The notes below the pieces were generated by a model. It worked only from the letters and a program-made list of their open reading frames with translations, was not told where the DNA came from and ran no database searches. Position numbers and translations under genes: made by a program. Positions 7,552 to 12,679 of a stretch of DNA of 12,679 nt are shown here, in pieces; positions within the stretch are counted from its first letter, which is position 1; each line of letters opens with the position of its first letter. The stretch is from the NCBI GenBank assembly GCA_005888865.1, contig VBCL01000014.1, positions 4,223 through 16,901 on the forward strand, in the 5' to 3' direction. Origin of the DNA: Betaproteobacteria bacterium. Its GTDB lineage: Bacteria; Pseudomonadota; Gammaproteobacteria; Burkholderiales; Casimicrobiaceae.

Positions 7552-7667
7552 TTGTGGTGCCCCACGCTTGCGGCCTCATTGGCCAGCTCATTTGCCAACT
7601 GAGCCGCTGCGCTGCCCCCAAAAGCGGGGGAGCTATTCACGCCTTGGGGCGGCCCTGCGGCGGTCAT
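7548..7667 (-). CDS. Possible 39-residue small protein bridging the kinase gene and panB
   Basis: The open frame begins at an ATG overlapping the kinase stop (ATGA) and ends at a TGA overlapping the panB start (ATGA), so a ribosome could pass through all three genes. The product would be MTAAGPPQGVNSSPAFGG followed by an Ala/Leu/Asn/Glu-rich stretch containing LANELANEA, possibly a short amphipathic helix, and ending in GHHK. I recognise no family. Against a real gene: the frame stays open far upstream in this GC-rich DNA, third-position GC (about two thirds) looks lower than in neighbouring genes, and the segment has dyad symmetry like an intergenic repeat. It may be a translated spacer with no protein function, or chance. 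Confidence 0.25.
   Translation of the reverse strand: MTAAGPPQGVNSSPAFGGSAAAQLANELANEAASVGHHK
7559..7656. repeat. Intergenic palindromic repeat-like element between the kinase gene and panB
   Basis: The spacer folds as nested dyads. The inner one is CCCCC (7615-7619) with GGGGG (7626-7630), extended by GCT/AGC (7611-7613, 7631-7633) around one bulged G. The outer one pairs GCCCCA (7559-7564) with TGGGGC (7645-7650). The pattern of a CCGCCCCAAGG block, then CCCCC, then GGGGGCAGCG, then GCGTGGGG (minus strand) resembles from memory a repeat scattered between genes in Burkholderiales genomes. That resemblance is unverified. No T-run follows, so it is not an intrinsic terminator. Confidence 0.4.
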
Positions 7668-8308
7668 GGCGTGCCCAGATTGAAGAATTCCCGCCTGCCG
7701 CGCATGCCCTCGACGTGCGAGAGGAGCAGCTCGAAATGCTCGGCATCGTGGACGAAGTTCAGCCGCTCGCTGTTCACGATCAGCACCGGCGCCTCGTCGT
7801 ATTGGTAGAAATACCGGCTGTACGCATCGGCCAGCCGCGCCAGGTAGGCTTCGGTGATCGCGCGCTCGTAGGCGACGCCGCGCCGATGCACACGCTCGAT
7901 CAACGTGGCCACCGGCGCCTGCAGATAGACCACGAGATCCGGTGTCGGCGTCTGCGGCTTGAGGTGGGAGTAGACCTTGTCGTAGAGCGCGAATTCGTCG
8001 TCGCTGAGGTTGAGGCGCGCGAACAGCGGGTCCTTGTCGAGGAGGAAGTCCGCCACGGTCGCGCGCCCGAAAAGGTCGAGCTGGTGCAGTCCCCGGATCT
8101 GGTCGACGCGCTGGAACAGGAAGTTGAGCTGAGTCGGTAGCGCGTAGCGCGGGATATCCTCGTAGAAGCGTGCGAGAAACGGATTCTCGGCCGGCGCTTC
8201 GAGCAGCGCTTCTGCGCCGAGGTAGTGCGCAAGCGCCTGCGCGAGGCTCGTCTTGCCCGCACCGATGGGTCCTTCGACGACGACGTAGCGGCACTTGGCG
8301 AGTTCCAT
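7664..8308 (-). CDS. Deoxynucleoside kinase (dNK/dGK family)
   Basis: Cytoplasmic salvage kinase that would phosphorylate a deoxynucleoside to its 5'-monophosphate. 214 residues, normal for the bacterial deoxyadenosine/deoxyguanosine kinase-like family. Near the N-terminus VVEGPIGAGKTS (10-21) is the P-loop. LLEAPAENPFLARFYED (35-51) carries the Glu-x(n)-NPFL element with the likely catalytic Glu37. QRVDQIRGL near 66-74 suits the substrate pocket. ERVHRRGVAYER (138-149) is the arginine-rich lid that closes over ATP. It begins 15 bases after folK and its stop overlaps the ATG of the small open frame before panB. From recalled synteny, a kinase of this family in the folK-panB interval recurs in betaproteobacteria. 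Substrate preference cannot be read with confidence from sequence alone. Confidence 0.9.
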   Translation of the reverse strand: MELAKCRYVVVEGPIGAGKTSLAQALAHYLGAEALLEAPAENPFLARFYEDIPRYALPTQLNFLFQRVDQIRGLHQLDLFGRATVADFLLDKDPLFARLNLSDDEFALYDKVYSHLKPQTPTPDLVVYLQAPVATLIERVHRRGVAYERAITEAYLARLADAYSRYFYQYDEAPVLIVNSERLNFVHDAEHFELLLSHVEGMRGRREFFNLGTP

Positions 8309-8323
8309 GGCGAGGCGGGAAGG

Positions 8324-8830
8324 TTAGCGCCAGGCGTGGGTCCGGGTGCGGGCGATGCGCTGGCCGCGGGCGAGGGAGAGCCATCGTCGTGCTGCTCCGC
8401 GGCCCGGGATCGTCACCGCCGGCGCAATGTCGAGAAGCGGGCGCAGGACGAAGGCGCGCTCGTGCATGCGAGGATGGGGAACAGTGAGCCGTGATCCGGA
8501 AAAGCGGCGGCGGCCATAGAGCAGCAGGTCCAAGTCGAGCACGCGCGGCGCGTTACGCCGTTCGCCCGGCACTCGCCGCCGGCCGTGGCGGCGCTCGATG
8601 GCGGTAAGCCGTCGCAGCACCGCGCCGGGTCCGAGCGCCGTGCGCAGCATCGCGACCGCGTTGACGTAGTCCGGCTGGGGCTCGTCGGCCCCGATCGGCG
8701 CGCTCACGTAATTGCCCGATGCGGCGAGCAGCCGCGTGCGCGGCAGCCGCGCGAGCGCGCGCATGGCTCGCGCCAGGCGGCGGCGGGGATGGTCGAGATT
8801 GCTGCCGAGCCCGACGTAGACGAGGCTCAT
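8324..8830 (-). CDS. folK: 2-amino-4-hydroxy-6-hydroxymethyldihydropteridine pyrophosphokinase
   Basis: HPPK of folate biosynthesis: transfers pyrophosphate from ATP to 6-hydroxymethyl-7,8-dihydropterin, making the substrate of dihydropteroate synthase. Cytoplasmic, 168 residues, full length. Motifs: GLGSNLDHPRRRL (7-19) at the N-terminus, YVSAPIGADEPQPDYVNAV (41-59) in the pterin site, the family signature RNAPRVLDLDLLLYG (92-106) with metal ligands Asp99 and Asp101, and VPHPRMHERAFVLRPL (117-132). The start ATG 8830 overlaps the pcnB TGA by one base (TGATG), showing translational coupling. Longer upstream in-frame ATGs lie inside pcnB and are rejected because the conserved N-terminus begins exactly at MSLVYVGLGSN. 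The protein is Arg-rich, in keeping with the high GC content. Confidence 0.96.
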   Translation of the reverse strand: MSLVYVGLGSNLDHPRRRLARAMRALARLPRTRLLAASGNYVSAPIGADEPQPDYVNAVAMLRTALGPGAVLRRLTAIERRHGRRRVPGERRNAPRVLDLDLLLYGRRRFSGSRLTVPHPRMHERAFVLRPLLDIAPAVTIPGRGAARRWLSLARGQRIARTRTHAWR

Positions 8831-10188
8831 CAGTGCTCGGACGACGAGGACGGGGCATCGGGAGCGTCGACGGTGGCCCGGGAGTCCTTCCGTCCCCGGC
8901 CGCGAGAGCGCCGGCGTTTCTTTTTCGGGGCTTCGTCCGGACGCAGCATGTGTTCGCGCTCCGCGGTATCGGCGTGCTGGAAGCGTTCCCACCAGTCCAC
9001 GAGCTCGACCGGGATCTCTCCGCTGTGTCCGCGCAACCAGAGAAAGTCGTAGGCGGCCCGGAAGCGCGGATGCTCGAGAAGCCGGAATGGGCGCTGACCC
9101 GCACGCTGCTCGAAGCGCGGCTGCATCGCCCAGGTTTCCTTGATCACGGCTTCGAACCGGCGCGGAATCGCGAGTCGTTCGGCCTGCTGCTCGAGCACGC
9201 GGTCCATCGCTACGAACAACGCGGGTGTCGGCCGCTCGCCCTTCGCCTTGGCCGCATTCCAACTCGCCAGGACCTCATGCCAGAGCAAGGTGGCGAACAG
9301 GAACGCCGGCGTTACCGATTTTCCGATGCGCACGCGCTCGTCGGTGTTCTCGAGCGCGAGATCGATGAAGCGCTGGCCGAGCGGTTGCTCGAGGATCACG
9401 TCGAGAAGCGGCAGCACCCCGTGATGCAGCCCGTGATGGCGCAGGCTCCTGAGCGATTCGACGGCATGCCCGGACAGGAGCAACTTCTCCATCTCGTCGA
9501 AGATCCGCGCCGGCGGCAGGTTATGAATCAGCGGCGCGAGCGTGGGGATTGGCATCGCGGTCTTCTTTTCGATCCGGAGACCGAGCTTCGCGGCAAGCCG
9601 CACGCCGCGAAGCATGCGGACCGGATCCTCGCGATAGCGGGTCACCGGATCGCCGATCAGCCTCAGCTTCTTCGCCTTGACGTCGGCAACCCCGCCGACG
9701 TAATCCCACACGCTCTCCGTCGACGGGTCGAAATACAACGCGTTGATCGTGAAGTCGCGCCGGACCGCGTCTTCGGCCTGGTTCCCGAAGACGTTATCGG
9801 TGAGCAGCCGCCCGTGCTCGTCGGCGGTGTCCTCGCCGGCCTGTCGGCCGCGGAAGGTGGAGACCTCGATCGTCTCCGGGCCGGCGAGCACGTGTACCAG
9901 GCGGAAGCGCCGACCGATGATGAACGCGCGCCGGAAGAGCGGCTTCACCTGCTCGGGCGTGGCATCGGTCGCGAGATCGAAGTCCTTGGGCTGGAACCCG
10001 AGCAGCAGGTCGCGGACGGCGCCGCCCACGATGAACGCCTTGAAGCCCGCCTGTTGCAGCTTCCGCGTCACGTCGATCGCGCCACGCGAGATCTGCGTCC
10101 GGCGGACGCGATGGGCGTCGGGGCCGAACAGCCGCGGCTCGGTTGCCGGCCTGCCTGGAATCAGGCGCGCGAGAAAGCGACGAATCAT
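8830..10188 (-). CDS. pcnB: Poly(A) polymerase I
   Basis: Adds poly(A) tails to RNA 3' ends, promoting decay by the degradosome. Class II nucleotidyltransferase, 452 residues, about the usual length. The head domain has FIVGGAVRDLLLG (52-64) and the catalytic carboxylates Asp69 and Asp71 in PKDFDLATDATP; RRDFTINALYFDP follows, then REDPVRMLRGVRLAAKLG of the RNA/ATP-binding domain. The N-terminal lead-in HRVRRTQISRGAIDVTRKL and the basic C-terminal tail (KKKRRRSRGRGRK near 430-442, then Ser/Asp/Ala-rich) favour poly(A) polymerase over CCA-adding enzyme. It is the first gene of the operon on the minus strand, with AGGA just upstream of ATG 10188, and is divergent from icd. Its TGA overlaps the folK ATG. 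Confidence 0.95.
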   Translation of the reverse strand: MIRRFLARLIPGRPATEPRLFGPDAHRVRRTQISRGAIDVTRKLQQAGFKAFIVGGAVRDLLLGFQPKDFDLATDATPEQVKPLFRRAFIIGRRFRLVHVLAGPETIEVSTFRGRQAGEDTADEHGRLLTDNVFGNQAEDAVRRDFTINALYFDPSTESVWDYVGGVADVKAKKLRLIGDPVTRYREDPVRMLRGVRLAAKLGLRIEKKTAMPIPTLAPLIHNLPPARIFDEMEKLLLSGHAVESLRSLRHHGLHHGVLPLLDVILEQPLGQRFIDLALENTDERVRIGKSVTPAFLFATLLWHEVLASWNAAKAKGERPTPALFVAMDRVLEQQAERLAIPRRFEAVIKETWAMQPRFEQRAGQRPFRLLEHPRFRAAYDFLWLRGHSGEIPVELVDWWERFQHADTAEREHMLRPDEAPKKKRRRSRGRGRKDSRATVDAPDAPSSSSEH

Positions 10189-10409
10189 CCGTCCTGTACC
10201 GGTGCGGCGCGACTCAGCGCGCTGCAGTGGTGATGCGACTCGCTATCATGGGTTCGGGAGCGCCGGTGCAAAGGTGGATGCCGGAGGCGGGGCGCGAAGG
10301 GCCAGCCGCCGAATCGACTGCAGGGAGACACGGGGCTACTGCGCATCATAGCACGGAGACGCGCGGGGCCGGCCGTGGACTCGCCATGACGACGATCAAG
10401 GTCTGCGCG

Positions 10410-10438
10410 TGGCACCGCGTGGGAAAATCCCCGATAAT
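10410..10438 (+). promoter_or_regulatory. Possible icd promoter
   Basis: GATAAT (10433-10438) matches the -10 consensus at five of six bases. At 17-bp spacing the upstream hexamer is TGGCAC (10410-10415), a poor -35. The placement, about 45 bases before the icd start, is suitable. The rest of the 294-base pcnB-icd gap shows no gene or RNA that I can support; it must also hold the pcnB operon promoter on the minus strand, which I could not place. Confidence 0.35.
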
Positions 10439-10471
10439 CGATGCTTTTTCCCCGGCCATTCAAGCCGCGCC

Positions 10472-10477
10472 AAGGAG
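10472..10477 (+). promoter_or_regulatory. Strong Shine-Dalgarno deciding the icd start
   Basis: AAGGAG lies 5 bases before ATG 10483. An in-frame ATG at 10441 would add 14 residues but has no such site, and those residues do not resemble the family, so 10483 is the start. Confidence 0.85.
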
Positions 10478-10482
10478 AATTC

Positions 10483-11740
<1,258 letters not shown>

Positions 11741-11742
<2 letters not shown>

Positions 11743-11796
11743 CGAATCCGTCCAAGAGCGGGCACGGACGTGCTCGCGATTGGAAACGGATTCGTC
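11741..11796. repeat. Nested inverted repeat at the icd 3' end
   Basis: GACGAATCCG (11741-11750), starting within the icd stop codon, is perfectly complementary to CGGATTCGTC (11787-11796). Between them GCGGGCAC (11758-11765) pairs with GTGCTCGC (11770-11777) with one G-T wobble around a GGAC loop. No T-run follows, so this may be an RNA-stabilising 3' structure or part of the adjoining repeat rather than an intrinsic terminator. Confidence 0.45.
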
Positions 11797-11880
11797 ATCC
11801 CGGCGGAGGCCGGGATCCAATTTATCGTCGCGGATTCGCCGGCGGTATCAACTTGGGCCCCGGCCTGCGCCGGGGCGACA
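11793..11880. repeat. REP-like two-hairpin element, copy A
   Basis: About 88 bases bounded by two perfect 8-bp hairpins: ATCCCGGC / GCCGGGAT (11797-11804, 11809-11816, loop GGAG) and GCCCCGGC / GCCGGGGC (11857-11864, 11869-11876, loop CTGC). The linker holds TTTATCGTCGCGGATTCG. The outer GTCATCCCGGC...GCCGGGGCGAC form resembles REP/BIME elements common between proteobacterial genes, which some genomes mobilise with RAYT transposases; none is visible here. Confidence 0.7.
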
Positions 11881-11891
11881 ACGCCAATCCT

Positions 11892-11992
11892 AGCGGGAGC
11901 GCGGCGAAGGCCGGGATCAAATTTATCGTCGCGGATTCGTCGGCGGTACGAAATTGGGCCCCGGCTCAGCTACGGAGATAAGCCGGGGCGAC
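11892..11992. repeat. REP-like element, copy B (direct repeat, 101-bp offset)
   Basis: Bases 11903-11964 repeat 11802-11863 with about seven differences and no gaps, offset by 101 bases. The left hairpin is degenerate (ATCCC at the left arm is lost), while the right hairpin has a 9-bp stem (GCCCCGGCT 11958-11966 with AGCCGGGGC 11981-11989) enclosing a longer 14-base loop. A third partial copy, CGTCATCCCGGCGAAGGC, lies at 12002-12019. Together these fill most of the 364-base icd-csp gap, which holds no gene. Confidence 0.7.
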
Positions 11993-12001
11993 AAACTTGC
12001 G

Positions 12002-12031
12002 CGTCATCCCGGCGAAGGCGCCTCCGGCGCC
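12002..12031. repeat. Partial third REP-like copy
   Basis: CGTCATCCCGGCGAAGGC matches the left end of copy A, then departs into a small separate hairpin, GGCGCC-TCC?-type (arms GGCGCC at 12017-12022 and GGCGCC at 12026-12031, loop TCC). The remainder of the element is missing, suggesting a truncated copy abutting the csp terminator. Confidence 0.5.
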
Positions 12032-12036
12032 GCAAC

Positions 12037-12061
12037 AAAAAACCCGCCGGGCCGGCGGGTT
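12037..12061 (-). terminator. Rho-independent terminator of the cold-shock gene
   Basis: A perfect 9-bp GC-rich stem (AACCCGCCG 12041-12049 with CGGCGGGTT 12053-12061, loop of three bases) is followed on the minus strand by TTTTTT then GTTG. It lies 45 bases past the csp stop. On the plus strand only CTTGT follows, so termination of icd read-through would be weak. Confidence 0.9.
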
Positions 12062-12106
12062 CTTGTCGCCAAACGCCGCCCCGGGTTCCGGGCGGCCGGC
12101 GGAAAT

Positions 12107-12310
12107 TCAGGCGGCCTGAATGTTGGAGGCCTGCTTTCCCTTGGGTCCCTGGGTGACTTCGAAGCTCACCTTCTGACCTTCCTTCAGCGTCTTGAAACCG
12201 TTCATCTGGATCGCCGAGAAATGCGCGAACAGGTCTTCGCCACCGTCTTCCGGAGTGATGAAACCATAACCTTTCGCGTCATTGAACCACTTGACCGTAC
12301 CCGTTGCCAT
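12107..12310 (-). CDS. Cold-shock protein, CspA family
   Basis: Small single-stranded nucleic-acid-binding protein acting as RNA chaperone or antiterminator. 67 residues, the standard length for one cold-shock domain. The OB-fold core is complete: GTVKWFNDAKGYGFI with RNP1 (KGYGFI, 13-18), EDLFAHFSAI with RNP2 (DLFAHF, 26-31), then LKEGQKVSFEV and GPKGKQASNI. An AAGGA lies 9 bases before ATG 12310, and a promoter-like pair lies about 120-150 bases upstream, giving a long leader as in many csp genes. The gene ends before a strong intrinsic terminator and is divergent from clpS. Whether it is cold-induced or constitutive cannot be told from the protein. Confidence 0.96.
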   Translation of the reverse strand: MATGTVKWFNDAKGYGFITPEDGGEDLFAHFSAIQMNGFKTLKEGQKVSFEVTQGPKGKQASNIQAA

Positions 12311-12319
12311 AGACCTGCG

Positions 12320-12324
12320 TCCTT
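12320..12324 (-). promoter_or_regulatory. Shine-Dalgarno of the cold-shock gene
   Basis: AAGGA on the minus strand, 9 bases before the ATG at 12310. The spacing is slightly long but acceptable. Confidence 0.6.
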
Positions 12325-12434
12325 ACAAGAATGAGGGGTTGTGTTTGGGGAGCAAGTACTATCTACGGCAAGCGCAACCGTGCTCGGTGCGGCGACGAAC
12401 CGGGACAGCAAAGACTCGGAGGCCAAACGCAAGT

Positions 12435-12464
12435 TTTGTACGCGCTTTGCGACGGCCAAGTCAA
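12435..12464 (-). promoter_or_regulatory. Probable sigma-70 promoter of the cold-shock gene with long leader
   Basis: On the minus strand TTGACT (12464-12459, five of six to consensus) is separated by 18 bases from TACAAA (12440-12435, four of six). Transcription would begin near 12428, leaving a leader of about 118 bases before the ATG. Long leaders are typical of cold-inducible csp mRNAs, but I see no exact match to the E. coli cold box. Confidence 0.5.
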
Positions 12465-12552
12465 GTCCCGGGCCCAAAATGCGCGTTCCCCTTGAAAAAT
12501 CTGTTGCAATCATCAAACATTAGAGCATCGGACCGCGGGTTTCCGGCACGGC

Positions 12553-12679
12553 ATGGCGATTCAGCATCACGACGGGAGCGTTCTCGAGGTCGAAAAGACC
12601 CGTCTCAAGCCCCCGCCGTTGTATAAGGTCATCCTGCTCAACGACGACTATACCCCGATGGACTTTGTCGTCGTGGTGT
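12553..12679 (+). CDS. clpS: ATP-dependent Clp protease adaptor ClpS (5' part, cut by window edge)
   Basis: Adaptor that delivers N-degron substrates to ClpAP. Only the first 42 codons are present. After a variable N-terminal extension of about 18 residues comes LKPPPLYKVILLNDDYTPMDFVV, the signature start of the ClpS core: the NDDYTPM segment includes the Asn-Asp residues that grip the substrate's alpha-amino group, and Met in TPM is the usual gatekeeper of the hydrophobic pocket. The ATG at 12553 has no strong Shine-Dalgarno but gives a family-like N-terminus. It is divergent from csp across 242 bases. In relatives clpA follows directly, expected just past the right edge. A weak promoter candidate (TTGAAA at 12492-12497) lies upstream, with no good -10. 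Confidence 0.93.
   Translation, partial: MAIQHHDGSVLEVEKTRLKPPPLYKVILLNDDYTPMDFVVVV

Noticed and set aside
7611..7633. Hairpin between the kinase gene and panB as a terminator
   Set aside because: No T-run follows on either strand, and it would cut the operon between coupled genes; a repeat-like element explains it better.
10410..10426. TGGCAC resembling a sigma-54 -24 element before icd
   Set aside because: The -12 TTGCA/T element is absent at the required spacing.
11793..12031. CRISPR array
   Set aside because: Only two to three copies, each containing internal hairpins, with a 101-base period and similar rather than unique intervening sequence.

Overview
The window looks like chromosomal DNA of a GC-rich betaproteobacterium (roughly two thirds G+C by eye), most likely in or near Burkholderiales. 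Three things point there: the order pcnB-folK-deoxynucleoside kinase-panB-panC, a Bug/TctC-type periplasmic receptor, and the icd / cold-shock gene / clpS neighbourhood. This placement rests on recalled synteny and protein character, not on a database search.

Layout. Positions 1-261 hold no convincing gene but contain an AT-rich patch and a TGACA/TGTCA dyad. Positions 262-2592 (+) encode two consecutive FtsX/MacB-type ABC permeases without their ATPase. A DMT/EamA exporter follows at 2697-3635 (+). It faces, across an intrinsic terminator, a secreted protein with three beta/gamma-crystallin-like domains (3741-4724, -). Positions 4884-10188 (-) form a tightly packed operon read pcnB, folK, deoxynucleoside kinase, panB, panC, and then a Bug receptor broken by a frameshift. 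Junctions include 1-nt TGATG overlaps (pcnB/folK, panC/bug), a 15-nt gap (folK/kinase), and a 120-nt kinase-panB spacer that is itself a 39-codon open frame with ATGA overlaps at both ends. NADP-type isocitrate dehydrogenase (10483-11742, +) is followed by tandem two-hairpin repeats, then a cold-shock protein (12107-12310, -) with its own terminator and a probable long leader. The divergent start of clpS runs off the right edge.

How the genes fit together. The minus-strand operon combines RNA 3'-end metabolism (PcnB), folate synthesis (FolK), nucleoside salvage and pantothenate synthesis. PanB uses methylene-tetrahydrofolate, so FolK and PanB are linked through folate. icd is central carbon metabolism; Csp and ClpS are stress and proteostasis genes. 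The permease pair, EamA exporter and crystallin protein are accessory and probably envelope-related.

I do not see a clear undescribed multi-gene system. The best leads are the doubly overlapping 39-codon frame or repeat between the kinase and panB, the triple crystallin protein with one CX8C pair per domain, the frameshifted Bug gene coupled to panC, and the 101-bp-period hairpin repeats after icd.
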